Notes: a model not told the origin generated them from the sequence alone. Positions 27,628 through 37,256 are shown, counted from the first letter of the stretch. The stretch: DNA of 64,000 nt from Massilia brevitalea (GCF_030711405.1 NZ_JAULSI010000014.1:1-64000), one strand, 5' to 3'. A program made the numbers and translations.

Positions 27628-29538
27628 TTATTTGGCTTTGGAGGAAACCTCGCCCAGGAGGCGCTCCACCAGGGCATCGACGGACATCACGCCCAGATCG
27701 ACATTGCCCCGCGCACGCACGGCCACGGTGTTTGCTTCGCGTTCCTTATCGCCAACCACCAGGATGTATGGCAGTTTTTGGACGGAATGTTCGCGTATTT
27801 TATAGGTAATCTTCTCGTTCCGCAAATCAGCGTGAACGCGCAGGCCGGCAGCTTTCAGGCGTGCTTCCACTTCTTTCACATACGTTGCCTGGGCGTCAGA
27901 AATGTTGAGAACGGCTACTTGCACCGGTGCCAGCCACAGCGGCAGCGCGCCCGCGTAGTTCTCGATCAGGATGCCGATGAAGCGCTCCATCGAACCGACG
28001 ATCGCGCGGTGCAGCATCACCGGCACCTTGCGGGTGTTGTCTTCGGCAACATACTCGGCGCCAAGGCGGCCCGGCATCGAGAAGTCGACCTGCATGGTGC
28101 CGACCTGCCATGGACGGCCGAGGCTATCCTTGAGGTGGTACTCGATCTTCGGACCATAGAAGGCGCCCTCGCCCGGCAGCTCGGTCCACTCCACGCCGCA
28201 GCCGCGCAGCGCCGAACGCAGCGCTTCCTCGGCCTGGTCCCAGACTTCGTCGGAACCAATGCGGTTGTCCGGACGCAGTGCGATCTTGACGTCGATGTTG
28301 GCGAAGCCGAAATCGTCATACACCTTCATCGCCTGGGCGTGGAAAGCCACGACTTCCGGCGCAATTTGATCTTCAGTGCAAAAGACGTGGCCATCGTCCT
28401 GGGTAAAGCCACGCACGCGCATCAGGCCGTGCAGCGCGCCCGAGGACTCGTTGCGGTGGCACTGGCCGAACTCGCCGTAGCGCAGCGGCAGATCGCGGTA
28501 GCTCTTCATGCCGGCGTTATAGATCTGCACGTGGCCCGGGCAGTTCATCGGCTTGAGCGCATATGAACGGTTCTCCGAATCGGTGGTGAACATGTTGTCG
28601 CGATAATTGTCCCAGTGGCCGGTCTTTTGCCACAGGGTGACGTCCAGGATTTGCGGCGCCTTGACTTCGTTGTAGCCGGTGTCCTGGTAGGTCTTGCGCA
28701 TGTACTGCTCGACCTGCTGCCAGACGGTCCAGCCCTTCGGATGCCAGAAGATCAGGCCCGGCGCTTCTTCCTGGAAGTGGAACAGGTCGAGTTGCTTGCC
28801 GAGTTTGCGGTGATCGCGCTTTTCGGCTTCTTCCAGCATGTGCAGGTATTGCTCCTGGTCTTCCTTCTTGGTCCAGGCGGTGCCATACACGCGCTGCAGC
28901 ATCTCGTTCTTCGAGTCGCCGCGCCAGTAGGCGCCGGCCAGCTTCATCAGCTTGAAGACCTTGATCTTGCCGGTCGACGGCACGTGCGGGCCGCGGCACA
29001 AATCGGTGAAACCACCCTCCGAATACAGCGACACGTCTTCGTTCGCCGGGATCGAGGCGATGATCTCGGCCTTGTAGTCTTCGCCGATCGATTTGAAATA
29101 GGCCACGGCTTCGTCGCGCGGCAGCACCTTGCGGGTGACCGGCTCATCCTTCTTGGCCAGCTCGACCATTTTCTTTTCGATGGCTTGCAGGTCTTCCGGG
29201 GTAAACGGGCGCTTGTACGAAAAGTCGTAGTAGAAACCGTTCTCGATGACCGGGCCAATGGTGACCTGGGCTTCCGGGAACAGCTCTTTTACCGCATACG
29301 CCAGCAGGTGGGCGGTCGAGTGACGGATGACGTCCAGACCCTCGGGATCCTTGTCGGTGACGATGGCGAGATCGGCGTCCTGCTCGATCAGGAAGGAGGT
29401 ATCGACGACCTTGCCGTCGACCTTGCCGGCCAGGGCGGCCTTGCCCAGGCTGGTGGCGATGCTGCTGGCCACCTGGGCGACGGTGACCGGTCCTTCGAAT
29501 TGACGGCTGGAGCCGTCCGGAAGTCGCACATTCAACAT
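27628..29538 (-). CDS. thrS: Threonine-tRNA ligase
   Basis: A 636-residue enzyme charging tRNA-Thr. Domains: TGS (about residues 1-62), editing domain with the [16 protein letters not shown] motif (about 70-225), class II catalytic core ([33 protein letters not shown], zinc-binding Cys/His), and the anticodon-binding domain (about 535-636). The start at 29538 ([10 protein letters not shown]) has GGAG seven bases upstream and is the conserved start. It is the first gene of the thrS-infC unit. Confidence 0.98.
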   Translation of the reverse strand: MLNVRLPDGSSRQFEGPVTVAQVASSIATSLGKAALAGKVDGKVVDTSFLIEQDADLAIVTDKDPEGLDVIRHSTAHLLAYAVKELFPEAQVTIGPVIENGFYYDFSYKRPFTPEDLQAIEKKMVELAKKDEPVTRKVLPRDEAVAYFKSIGEDYKAEIIASIPANEDVSLYSEGGFTDLCRGPHVPSTGKIKVFKLMKLAGAYWRGDSKNEMLQRVYGTAWTKKEDQEQYLHMLEEAEKRDHRKLGKQLDLFHFQEEAPGLIFWHPKGWTVWQQVEQYMRKTYQDTGYNEVKAPQILDVTLWQKTGHWDNYRDNMFTTDSENRSYALKPMNCPGHVQIYNAGMKSYRDLPLRYGEFGQCHRNESSGALHGLMRVRGFTQDDGHVFCTEDQIAPEVVAFHAQAMKVYDDFGFANIDVKIALRPDNRIGSDEVWDQAEEALRSALRGCGVEWTELPGEGAFYGPKIEYHLKDSLGRPWQVGTMQVDFSMPGRLGAEYVAEDNTRKVPVMLHRAIVGSMERFIGILIENYAGALPLWLAPVQVAVLNISDAQATYVKEVEARLKAAGLRVHADLRNEKITYKIREHSVQKLPYILVVGDKEREANTVAVRARGNVDLGVMSVDALVERLLGEVSSKAK

Positions 29539-29605
29539 TTTGATCTCCAATAGCGCTGATGCGCCTGCTAACATTAATAAATTTGAAACTGAAAAAGTCG
29601 GGACG

Positions 29606-29629
29606 AAAAAAAACGCGCACCAGGCGCGT
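29606..29629 (-). terminator. Terminator between tRNA-Val and thrS
   Basis: On the minus strand ACGCGC-CTGGT-GCGCGT is followed by a run of eight T. It lies about 170 bases after the tRNA-Val gene and about 70 bases before the thrS ATG, so it either ends the tRNA transcript or acts as a thrS leader attenuator. Confidence 0.75.
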
Positions 29630-29798
29630 TGTTTTCAGTGTCGTCGAGTTTATTCGAGCAAAAGGCCACCGTACCGCGTCTAGCGATTCCCCCACAACCA
29701 GGTTGTAGTTCGCGGTGTCATAACCGTTTTTGCCTTTCTCACTCTTACCGTTACGACAAGAGCGGAAAACCGGAGTTCCCCGCACTGTCTGTGTATTC

Positions 29799-29875
29799 TG
29801 GTGGGCGGTGCAGAATTCGAATCTGCGACCCCTTGGATGTCGACCAAGTATTCTAACCAGCTGAACTAACCGCCC
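29799..29875 (-). tRNA. tRNA-Val (anticodon GAC), with C33
   Basis: The sequence folds as a full 77-base cloverleaf with encoded CCA: acceptor GGGCGGT/ACCGCCC, D arm GTTC/GAAT, anticodon stem CTTGG/CCAAG, T arm GCAGA-TTCGAAT-TCTGC, discriminator A73. The seven-base anticodon loop is TCGACAT, which places GAC at 34-36 (reads GUC/GUU Val codons). Position 33 is C, not the near-universal U. No shift of the loop gives a better assignment. Confidence 0.9.
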
Positions 29876-30021
29876 AATGAGGAGCATTATAGGGGCCAGG
29901 CGCCGACCGCGCAAGGCTTGTTCGGAATTAAGTATTTCTGCGATGCCTAGAACAGGCGCCCTGCTTTCGTCCAGGCCGATATCCATTACACTTGCCAGTC
30001 GTTGAATCCACCGTAACAGCC

Positions 30022-30963
30022 ATGTCCTCCGAGCACGCCGCACCGCCGACTTCCGACCACCTGCACGCCCACCTCGACGGCGACGCCCGATATGGCCACT
30101 ATATCGAGGCGCGCAGCCAGAAGGCGATGGCCTTTGCCCTCGCGCTGACGCTGCTGTTCGCCCTGGTGGAAGTGGTCACCGGTGTCATATCGAACTCGCT
30201 GGCCCTGATTTCCGATGCCGGCCACATGGTCACCGACGCCGCCGCTCTCGGCCTGGCGCTGCTGGCGCAAGTCATCGCCAAGCGCCCGCCGTCGAGCCGC
30301 CACTCCTTCGGCTTCGTGCGCGCCGAGGCGCTGGCCGCTTTTGTGAACTGCCTGGCGATGCTGTTGCTGGTGGCCTGGATCGTCTACGAGGCCGTGCAGC
30401 GCCTGACCCATCCGGAGCCGGTGCAGGGCGGCGTGGTCTTGATCGTGGCCGCGCTTGGCGCCTGCATCAACATCGCGGTGGCCTGGGTGCTCTCGCGCGA
30501 TACCGAGAGCATCAACACGCGTGCGGCCCTGGTCAACGTGATGGGCGACCTGCTCGGCTCGGTGGCGGCGATTGCCGCCGGCGCCATCATCTACTTTACC
30601 GGCTGGGTGCGCATCGACCCGATCCTGTCGATCTTCGTCTCGCTGCTGATCCTGAAGTCCACGGTCGGCATCCTGCGCGAGTCCTACCACTTCCTGATGG
30701 AAGGCGTGCCGCACGGGATCGATTACCTGCAGGTCGGCGCCGACCTGGCCGCCGTCGAAGGCGTGCTGTCGGTGCACGACCTGCATGTATGGGACATGTC
30801 GCCCGGCCACCCTGCCCTCATCGGCCACCTGGAAATCGCCGACCTGGGCGAATGGCCGATTGTGCTGCGCCGCGTGAAGGAGATGCTGCTGGCCAAGCAC
30901 GGCATTGACCACGTCACGCTGCAGCCGGAGGCGCTGGACGGCAAGCCGCTGCAGGCGGTGTAA
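30022..30963 (+). CDS. Cation diffusion facilitator (CzcD/ZitB-type metal exporter)
   Basis: A 313-residue inner-membrane antiporter that would expel Zn(II), Co(II) or Cd(II) in exchange for protons. The N terminus is His-rich (DHLHAHLDGDARYGHY). Six membrane segments span about residues 40-225; the metal site signature SLALISDAGHMVTDAAAL is in segment 2 and a second HxxxD-type site (ALVNVMGDLLGS) in segment 5. The cytoplasmic CDF C-terminal domain follows (HDLHVWDMSPGHPAL). The start at 30022 is preferred to a TTG at 29992, which has no support. Single gene; no regulator adjacent. Confidence 0.94.
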   Translation: MSSEHAAPPTSDHLHAHLDGDARYGHYIEARSQKAMAFALALTLLFALVEVVTGVISNSLALISDAGHMVTDAAALGLALLAQVIAKRPPSSRHSFGFVRAEALAAFVNCLAMLLLVAWIVYEAVQRLTHPEPVQGGVVLIVAALGACINIAVAWVLSRDTESINTRAALVNVMGDLLGSVAAIAAGAIIYFTGWVRIDPILSIFVSLLILKSTVGILRESYHFLMEGVPHGIDYLQVGADLAAVEGVLSVHDLHVWDMSPGHPALIGHLEIADLGEWPIVLRRVKEMLLAKHGIDHVTLQPEALDGKPLQAV

Positions 30964-31032
30964 GTATCCTCCGACTCCGGCTGGGTGCGCACGCCGATAG
31001 GAGACCTGCCAAAGCTTCGTGATAATCGGTGC

Positions 31033-32007
31033 ATGAACGAATCTACCGAGCATCTTACTGAACACGTCTTCGATACCCTGGTCATCGGCGGCGGCCCCGG
31101 CGGGCTTACCGCCGCCATCTACCTGCGCCGTTTTACCCGCAACATCGTGGTAGTCGACAAGGGCAACAGCCGCCTGTGTCTGATTCCCGTCTCGCACAAC
31201 TATCCTGGTTTTCCCGACGGCGTGCCCGGCGGGCAACTGCTGGTCAATCTCACCGAACAATTGAAGCGCTACGGCGGCGAGGTGCGCCATGGCGAGATCA
31301 CCGGCCTGCGCCTGGAGGACGGCATCTTCGTCGGCGACTACCTGGATGACGACGGCAACACCTGGCCGATCCGCGCGCTCACCGTGCTGCTGGCCACCGG
31401 CGTGGCCGATGCCGGGCTGCCGGTCGAGCGCTGGCACGATGCGGTGGCGGCCGGCGCGGTGCGGCTCTGTCCCGTGTGCGACGGCTACGACGTGATGGAC
31501 CGGCGCATCGCGGTGGTGACCTCGGAAACCAATCCGGTCGGCCACGCCCTCTTCATGCGCTCGTTCAGCGCCGACGTCACCCTGTTCGACCGCGGCGAGG
31601 AGTCGATGCTGACCGACGACGAACGCCGCCAGATCGAGGCGGCGGGCGTGAAGTATGTCGAATCGCCGCTGCTGGGCGTGACGCTGACCGATGACATGAA
31701 GCCGGTCTTGAATACCGCCGATGGCGAGAGCCGCGAGTTCGATGTGTTCTATCCGATGCTCGGTGAGTCGGCGCGCTCGAAGCTGGCGGCCGAACTGGGA
31801 GCGGAGACGGCCGAATGCGACAAATTGGTGGTGGACGACCACGGGCGCACCAAGGTGCCGGGCTTGTATGCGATCGGCGACGTGGTGCGCGGGCTGAACC
31901 AGATCGCGGTGGCGGCCGGCCAGGCGGCGATTGCGGCGACCACCATCCACAATGCCCTGCCGTGGGCCTTGCGCCCGGCGCCGGAAAAAGCGCAGCGCGC
32001 CGCTTGA
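31033..32007 (+). CDS. Thioredoxin-reductase-like NAD(P)/FAD oxidoreductase
   Basis: A 324-residue flavoprotein with an FAD-binding motif at residues 19-24 ([12 protein letters not shown]), a CPVCDG redox-type motif at 146-151 (C146 and C149), and the C-terminal FAD motif ([20 protein letters not shown]). The layout is that of low-molecular-weight thioredoxin reductases, but the NADPH-binding Rossmann motif in the middle ([20 protein letters not shown]) is degenerate. It may therefore reduce thioredoxin with altered donor use or serve another disulfide partner. No thioredoxin gene is adjacent. The start at 31033 is the first ATG that matches the family. Confidence 0.88.
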   Translation: MNESTEHLTEHVFDTLVIGGGPGGLTAAIYLRRFTRNIVVVDKGNSRLCLIPVSHNYPGFPDGVPGGQLLVNLTEQLKRYGGEVRHGEITGLRLEDGIFVGDYLDDDGNTWPIRALTVLLATGVADAGLPVERWHDAVAAGAVRLCPVCDGYDVMDRRIAVVTSETNPVGHALFMRSFSADVTLFDRGEESMLTDDERRQIEAAGVKYVESPLLGVTLTDDMKPVLNTADGESREFDVFYPMLGESARSKLAAELGAETAECDKLVVDDHGRTKVPGLYAIGDVVRGLNQIAVAAGQAAIAATTIHNALPWALRPAPEKAQRAA

Positions 32008-32043
32008 TTTGTCGATGCGCTGTATTCCATTGTTGAAATAACC

Positions 32044-32074
32044 CGTACGGTGGGCACCCCGTGCCCACCCTACG
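32044..32074. repeat. Single palindromic repeat between convergent genes
   Basis: One symmetrical copy of the repeat, CGTACGGTGGGCAC-CCC-GTGCCCACCCTACG, sits between the flavoprotein stop (32007) and the lipoprotein stop (32076). A stem of about 14 bases could work as a two-way transcription stop. Confidence 0.8.
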
Positions 32075-32075
32075 G

Positions 32076-32708
32076 TTACTTGACGCCGGATGCCAGGGCG
32101 ATCCGCCGGCGAATCCGTTCCACTGCAGCCTTATCGCCCGCGGCCTGCGCACGCTGCTCCGACACGCCGAGCCACGTCAGCAAGGGCCGGCGCCAGCCCT
32201 GCTCCGATGCGGTATTCGTGGCCAGCTCGATATCTCCTGGCGTGATCTTCCCCGCCTTCAACAAGGCGCCGGCCGCAACAAGGCGCGCCAAGGGATCGGC
32301 CATCCCCGCTAACCCGCCACTTGCCACCACCGGCCGGTGCTGCTCGGGCAGCGCCGCCACATCCAGGCCCTCCCAGCGCCCGGCGATGTAGGCCGCATAC
32401 GCCCGCTGCTGCGCCGTCGCATCCGGAGCCAGCGCCGCAAACCCCGGGCAATCGTCGAACTCCAGGCTGGCGGCCAGCGTTGCGCAGCGCACCAGTTCCA
32501 CCTGCGCTACCAGGTCCGGACGTCCGGTACTGCCCGTCTCGCGCCGCGCGCGCGCAAACTCCGCGTTTGCCGCAGCCGTAGTCCCGCGCAGGTAGTCGTC
32601 GGTAAATCCGTCCAGCGCATCCTTGGCATCAAGCTGCCAGCTCGGCGGCGCGGGTTGGCTGGCGCAGCCGGCCAGCAGCAGCGCGGCCAGCATCATGGTC
32701 TTCGTCAT
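32076..32708 (-). CDS. Lipoprotein of the Mla-like operon
   Basis: A 210-residue putative lipoprotein: the signal peptide ends LLLAGC with the lipidation Cys at residue 15, followed by ASQPAPPSW. The mature part is Ala-rich and helical with no domain that can be named. The ATG overlaps the stop of the MCE gene (ATGA), so it is the last gene of the permease-MCE-lipoprotein operon and may be its outer-membrane-side partner, as PqiC is for PqiB. Its sequence does not look like PqiC/DUF330, so this role is inferred from position only. Confidence 0.75.
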   Translation of the reverse strand: MTKTMMLAALLLAGCASQPAPPSWQLDAKDALDGFTDDYLRGTTAAANAEFARARRETGSTGRPDLVAQVELVRCATLAASLEFDDCPGFAALAPDATAQQRAYAAYIAGRWEGLDVAALPEQHRPVVASGGLAGMADPLARLVAAGALLKAGKITPGDIELATNTASEQGWRRPLLTWLGVSEQRAQAAGDKAAVERIRRRIALASGVK

Positions 32709-33634
32709 GGCAGCTTGATCTCCTGTTTCGGTTGTCCAAACGGCCACTTGCGGTTGATTTCGTCGACCAGCCGGTTCACTTTGCGCAGGCTGGCGTCGAC
32801 TTCTCCGCGCAGCGCGCCCAGGTCTTCGGTGGCCACGCGCGCGTTCGAGCCCACGGCCTGGGCCTCGACCAGCACCGCATCGACTTTCTTGAGCGTGCCG
32901 CGCGCATCCTGCAGCACGCCCTGCAGCTCGACCACGGCCGCCTGGGCATCGTCGACCATGCCCTTCTTGCCGTACAGGCGCTGGTCGGTCTTCGCCAGCA
33001 GGGTGTCGAGGCGCTGCAGGGTCTGCACGAACCTGCTGGCTTCGTCGTCGCCCAGCGCGCCGCTGAGCAGGCCGTATTTGCCGGACAAGCGGCCGGTCAG
33101 CGTCTGCAGGTTGTCCAGGCTGCCGCTCATCGAGGAGCCGTCGGCCGTCATGTTTTCCAGGTTGTTCAGGAGCGAACGCGCGGTGGCCACCAGGCCGGGA
33201 ATCTCGGCCGTCACGTCGCCGCGCAGCACCGGGCGCGTGGAGTTGTCGGGCAGCGGCGGGTCGTCGAGCAGGCCGGTGAAGGCGCGGATGCGCGTCTCGC
33301 CGACCACGCTGCGCTCGAGGGTAAACACGCTCGAGGTGCGCAGCCATTTCGCGTCGCCCTTCGAGACGTCGATCACGATGTGCACCTTGCCGTCCGCGCC
33401 CAGGTCGACCAGGCGCACGCGCCCGATCGGGAAGCCGGCGAACGTCATGTCCATGCCGGGGATGACGCCTTCGGAATTGTCGGTCTCGAGCACCAGGCGC
33501 TGGGTCGGCTCGAACACGCCGCGCGCGTACATCACATACACGACAAATGCGATGATCAGGGCGGCGACGACAGCCAGCAGGATCATCGCCTTGGTTTCGA
33601 CGTGGGCCGGTTCGTCCTGGATAGGTTCGTTCAT
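32705..33634 (-). CDS. MCE-domain (MlaD-like) lipid-transport protein
   Basis: A 309-residue membrane-anchored substrate-binding protein. One membrane helix (about residues 17-38) is followed by an MCE domain (about 45-120, LETDNSEGVIPGMDMTFAGF, IGRVRLVDLG) and a long helical C-terminal part rich in heptads. MlaD-type proteins form hexameric rings that pass phospholipids between membranes together with an MlaE permease and an MlaF ATPase. The permease is the previous gene (8 bases upstream); the ATPase is missing from the locus. Confidence 0.9.
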   Translation of the reverse strand: MNEPIQDEPAHVETKAMILLAVVAALIIAFVVYVMYARGVFEPTQRLVLETDNSEGVIPGMDMTFAGFPIGRVRLVDLGADGKVHIVIDVSKGDAKWLRTSSVFTLERSVVGETRIRAFTGLLDDPPLPDNSTRPVLRGDVTAEIPGLVATARSLLNNLENMTADGSSMSGSLDNLQTLTGRLSGKYGLLSGALGDDEASRFVQTLQRLDTLLAKTDQRLYGKKGMVDDAQAAVVELQGVLQDARGTLKKVDAVLVEAQAVGSNARVATEDLGALRGEVDASLRKVNRLVDEINRKWPFGQPKQEIKLP

Positions 33635-33642
33635 ATGAATGG

Positions 33643-34449
33643 TCAGATGTATTTGATGGCGAGCGAGGAGCCTTCGATCAGCAGCAGCACGAACAGCAGG
33701 CGCAGCGCGCCGGGCTGCACGTTCGAGGCCAGGCGGCGCGGGTAGCGTTGCAGTTCGAGGATGGCGGCGGTCGGGATCACGGCCACCGCCAGGCCGAACA
33801 GCACGGTCTTGAGCACGAAGCCGATGGTCACCACCGGCTCGAACACGCGGCCGACGGTGCGGGTGTAGTCCGGCAGGCCCCAGGGCGACAGGCCATAGAC
33901 ATTCAGGTAAGCCAGCACCAGCACGATGGTGGAACTGACCATGGCCAGCGACAGCACCGAGAAGGCGTTGGCGAACAGTTGCGGCACCAGGTCGCGGCGC
34001 AGGCGGCGCAGCGCCTCGGCATTGATGTCGGCGGTGGGCAGGCCGGCGCGCGCCAGGCCGAGGATCGAAGAATCGAAGGCCATGCCGGCGCGCAGGGCGG
34101 CGAACAGGGCGGCCGAGAGCGGGATCAGTTCCAGCACCAGCACGCGCACCACCATTTCCAGGGCATAGCGCGACAGGCCGTAGCTGAGGGCCGTGACCAG
34201 CACGATGCGGATGATGACAAGGCTGATCAGGGCCGAGAGCAAGGTGAACCAGGGCAGGACCTTCCAGGTGCCGGTGTAGATGTACCAGGCGGTGGCGTGG
34301 CGGTTGGCGCGGTTGTAGGTCGAGGGCGTGAGCGCGCTGACCAGGGCGATGGCGCCGAGGTGGAACATGTACCACCAGCTGCGCAGGTAGCGCAGGAAGG
34401 CGGCGCCCCAGAGGCTGGGGCGGGTGGCGAGGTTGAAGGTGCGGCGCAT
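33643..34449 (-). CDS. MlaE-family ABC transporter permease
   Basis: A 268-residue integral membrane protein with about five to six hydrophobic segments and the MlaE-type core (AALRAGMAFDSSILGLARAG, VFEPVVTIGFVLKTVLFGLA, ending SSLAIKYI). In Mla-type systems it forms the inner-membrane part of a phospholipid transporter. The start at 34449 (MRRTFNLATRP) is chosen because further upstream the frame runs into a palindromic repeat. It is followed by the MCE protein and a lipoprotein. relA lies upstream, and no nucleotide-binding subunit is present. Confidence 0.9.
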   Translation of the reverse strand: MRRTFNLATRPSLWGAAFLRYLRSWWYMFHLGAIALVSALTPSTYNRANRHATAWYIYTGTWKVLPWFTLLSALISLVIIRIVLVTALSYGLSRYALEMVVRVLVLELIPLSAALFAALRAGMAFDSSILGLARAGLPTADINAEALRRLRRDLVPQLFANAFSVLSLAMVSSTIVLVLAYLNVYGLSPWGLPDYTRTVGRVFEPVVTIGFVLKTVLFGLAVAVIPTAAILELQRYPRRLASNVQPGALRLLFVLLLIEGSSLAIKYI

Positions 34450-34546
34450 GGGGTTTATTTGGCGCCGCTTGGGCGTGGGGGCGCGATGCCGCGGTGGCGA
34501 CAACGTGGCGCGCCGAGGGGGCGAAGCAGGTAGCGGATCATGCGTT

Positions 34547-34576
34547 CGCGTGGGCACGGGGTGCCCACCGTACGGT
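34547..34576. repeat. Single palindromic repeat between relA and the MlaE gene
   Basis: One copy reading CGCGTGGGCACGGGGTGCCC then ACCGTACGGT lies in the 184-base gap between relA and the permease gene. It explains the spurious upstream extension of the permease frame. Confidence 0.8.
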
Positions 34577-34633
34577 CACCGTGAGCATCGCCATCGACAG
34601 CGCGATCATATCCAGCGTAGCACACCGACGCCA

Positions 34634-36871
34634 TCATTGGCGGCGTGCCTCGTGCACGTTTTGCACCTCGCGGATCGCGGCCAGGGCCTTTTGCAGCTGG
34701 CTCGTGGAACCGATTTCGGCGGTGAAGACCATGCGCGCCTGGCCCTTGGTGGTCTGCGTGTTCACGCCGGTCACGTTGATCTTCTCGCGCGAGAAGACTT
34801 CCGAGATGTCGCGCAGCAGGCCCTGGCGGTCGCTGGCGAGGATGAAGATGTCGACCGGGTACACGGTTTCGCTGCCCAGCGTGCCCCAGGCGGTCTGGAT
34901 CACGCGCTCGGGGGCCTTGCTGCGCATTTCGGCGAAGTTCTTGCAGCTCTGGCGGTGGATCGACACGCCCTTGCCGCGCGTAACAAAACCGACGATGGGG
35001 TCCGGCGGCGCCGGCTTGCAGCAGCGCGCCAGCATCGTCATCAGGCCTTCGGTGCCGACCACCAGCACGCCGGATTTCGCGCCCTGCTCCACGCTCGATG
35101 CGCGGCTCTTGTTGACGACGGCCGCGTCTTCCAGCGGCGGCGGCTCGGCGGCTTCGTGCAGCGCCGCTTCCACGTGGCGCAGGCTGAACTTCTCCTTGCC
35201 GACAGCGATGAACAAATCGTCGACCTTGGCAAAGCCCAGCTTGTGCGCCAGCGCCTCCAGGTTGACCGCCGTCTTGCCCTCGCGCTGCAGGGACTTCTCG
35301 ACCAGCGCCCGCCCCTGCGACAGGGTTTCGGCCAAATCCAGCGCATGGAACCAGGCGCGGATCTTCGAGCGCGTGCGGCTGCTCACCGTGTACTCGGGGC
35401 TGAGCCAGTCGCGCGACGGTCCGGCGCTGCCTGGTGCGCCCTTGGCGGTGATGACTTCGCAGGTCTGGCCGTTCTTCAGCGCCGTATTCAAGGGCACCAT
35501 CACGCCGTCGATCTTGGCGCCGCGGCAGCGGTGGCCGACTTCGCTGTGCAGGTGGTAGGCGAAGTCGATCGGCGTGGCGCCGACCGGCAGCTCCAGCACC
35601 CGCGCCTGCGGCGTGAGCACGAAGATGCGGTCGTCCAGCGTGGTGGCCTTCAGCTTCTCGACCCATTCCTTCTGCACGTCCTCGCCGGCCACGGCGTCGG
35701 CGACATCGCTCTTCCAGGCCAGCAGCTGGCGCAGCCAGGCGATCTTTTCGTCGTACTTCTCGCCCTTGAAGGTCGAGCCGCCGGTTTCCTTGTAGCGCCA
35801 ATGCGCGGCGATACCGTACTCGGCGAAGTTGTGCATCTCCTGGGTGCGGATCTGCACTTCCAGCGGCCGCCCGTCCTCGGCCGTGACCACCGTGTGCAGC
35901 GACTGGTAGCCGTTCGGTTTCGGACGCGAGATGTAGTCGTCGAACTCCTTCGGGATCGGGGTCCAGATGTTGTGCACCAGGCCCAGCACCGCATAGCAGG
36001 TCTTCACGTCGGGCACGATCACGCGGAAGGCGCGCACGTCGTAGAGCTCGGAGAAATCGAGGTCCTTGCCGCGCATCTTGCTCCAGATGCTGTAGATGTG
36101 CTTTGGCCGCCCACTGACCTCGGCCCTGATGCCGGCCGACTTCAATTCCGCCTCGAGCCGGTCGATCGAGGACTGCACGAAGCCTTCGCGCGCCATGCGC
36201 TTTTCCTCGAGCATCCTGGCGATGCGTTTATACGTATCCGGCTGCAGGAAGCGGAACGACAGATCTTCCAGCTCCCACTTCAGCTGCCAGATGCCGAGGC
36301 GGTTCGCCAGCGGCGCGTACAGGTCCATTACCTCGCGCCCGTAGTCGCGGGTGGTGTCGTCGAAGCGCTTCTGCTCGGCGAACCAGCGCAGCATGGTGGC
36401 GCAGGACGACAGGCGCACCAGCACCACGCGCATGTCGGACGCCATCGCCAGCAGCATCTTGCGCAGGGTCTCGATGTGGGCCGCCGCTTCCTGGGCGGCG
36501 TTCTTGCCGCGTCCGAGCACGGGCTGCGCCACGGTCAGGTCGCGCAGGCGGATCAGCTGCTGGACGCCGCGCACCAGCGTCGCCACCTCGCTGCCGAACA
36601 GCTGTTCGAGCGTCTCGACGATGGCCGGGTCGATCATCGCCAGCTCGAACAGCAGGCCAGCGATGCGCGTCTCCGCGTCGCTGCGCAGGTAGGCCAGCGT
36701 GCCAGCCACGCCCAGCGAGAATTCGAAGGCGTTCTGGCCGGACGCCAGGCTGCGCTCGCCATAGGCGGCGGCAGCATAGTCGAGCGCATGCTGGACGCGT
36801 GCGCATTCCTCAGGGCTGAGGCCCTGGACCAGCTGGGTGGTGGCGTCGCCGAGGGCGGCGGTCGAGACCAT
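34634..36871 (-). CDS. relA: RelA-type (p)ppGpp synthetase
   Basis: A 745-residue ribosome-linked alarmone synthetase. The N-terminal hydrolase-like domain (about residues 30-200) lacks the catalytic HD pair (FELAMIDP in its place), as in monofunctional RelA. The synthetase domain follows (about 235-370: RPKHIYSIWSKM, YDVRAFRVIV, RPKPNGYQSLHTVV), then TGS (about 420-480, VLTPQARVLELPVGATPIDF), the helical and zinc-finger-like regions with CC (LARCCKPAPPDPIVGF), and a C-terminal ACT domain (about 665-740). The KPNGYQSLHTVV form and the lost HD site favour RelA over SpoT. The next gene (RidA) is 3 bases upstream. Confidence 0.95.
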   Translation of the reverse strand: MVSTAALGDATTQLVQGLSPEECARVQHALDYAAAAYGERSLASGQNAFEFSLGVAGTLAYLRSDAETRIAGLLFELAMIDPAIVETLEQLFGSEVATLVRGVQQLIRLRDLTVAQPVLGRGKNAAQEAAAHIETLRKMLLAMASDMRVVLVRLSSCATMLRWFAEQKRFDDTTRDYGREVMDLYAPLANRLGIWQLKWELEDLSFRFLQPDTYKRIARMLEEKRMAREGFVQSSIDRLEAELKSAGIRAEVSGRPKHIYSIWSKMRGKDLDFSELYDVRAFRVIVPDVKTCYAVLGLVHNIWTPIPKEFDDYISRPKPNGYQSLHTVVTAEDGRPLEVQIRTQEMHNFAEYGIAAHWRYKETGGSTFKGEKYDEKIAWLRQLLAWKSDVADAVAGEDVQKEWVEKLKATTLDDRIFVLTPQARVLELPVGATPIDFAYHLHSEVGHRCRGAKIDGVMVPLNTALKNGQTCEVITAKGAPGSAGPSRDWLSPEYTVSSRTRSKIRAWFHALDLAETLSQGRALVEKSLQREGKTAVNLEALAHKLGFAKVDDLFIAVGKEKFSLRHVEAALHEAAEPPPLEDAAVVNKSRASSVEQGAKSGVLVVGTEGLMTMLARCCKPAPPDPIVGFVTRGKGVSIHRQSCKNFAEMRSKAPERVIQTAWGTLGSETVYPVDIFILASDRQGLLRDISEVFSREKINVTGVNTQTTKGQARMVFTAEIGSTSQLQKALAAIREVQNVHEARRQ

Positions 36872-36874
36872 CGC

Positions 36875-37225
36875 TTAACGCAGCGCGGCGGTGACGACGA
36901 TCTCCACCAGGCAGGCCGGATTGGCGAGTTTCGATTCGACGGTGGCGCGCGGCGGCGTATGGCCCTGTGCGACCCACTCGTCATACACCGCGTTCATGCC
37001 GGCGAAGTGGGCCATGTCGGCGATGTAGATCTGGGTCATCAGGATGCAGGTCTTGTCGCTGCCGGCTTCGGTCAGCAGGCGGTCGACGTGGGCCAGCACT
37101 TCGCGGGTCTGGCCTTCGATGTCCTGGGTGGTGTCTTCGGCGATCTGGCCGGCCAGGTACACGGTGCCGTTGTAGACCGCGGTTTCGGAGAGGCGTTTGC
37201 CGACGTGGTAACGGGTGATTTCCAT
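36875..37225 (-). CDS. RidA/YjgF-family protein
   Basis: A 116-residue member of the RidA superfamily, which hydrolyses reactive enamine/imine intermediates. Family features: YLAGQIAEDTTQDIEGQTRE, the trimer-forming Ala/Gly core, and TPPRATVESKLANPACLVEI with the Arg that binds the substrate carboxylate. The stop lies 3 bases before the relA ATG, so relA is probably cotranscribed from this side. Confidence 0.93.
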   Translation of the reverse strand: MEITRYHVGKRLSETAVYNGTVYLAGQIAEDTTQDIEGQTREVLAHVDRLLTEAGSDKTCILMTQIYIADMAHFAGMNAVYDEWVAQGHTPPRATVESKLANPACLVEIVVTAALR

Positions 37226-37256
37226 TTTTTCTCTTTCTATCTAAAACTGTGGGCCT

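Noticed and set aside
29799-29875. Reading the tRNA as tRNA-Asp
   Set aside because: The body resembles tRNA-Asp in places, but the anticodon stem CTTGG/CCAAG fixes the loop as TCGACAT and the anticodon as GAC (Val).
34450-34557. N-terminal extension of the MlaE permease
   Set aside because: The extension is not hydrophobic, is not family-like and is read partly from a palindromic repeat.
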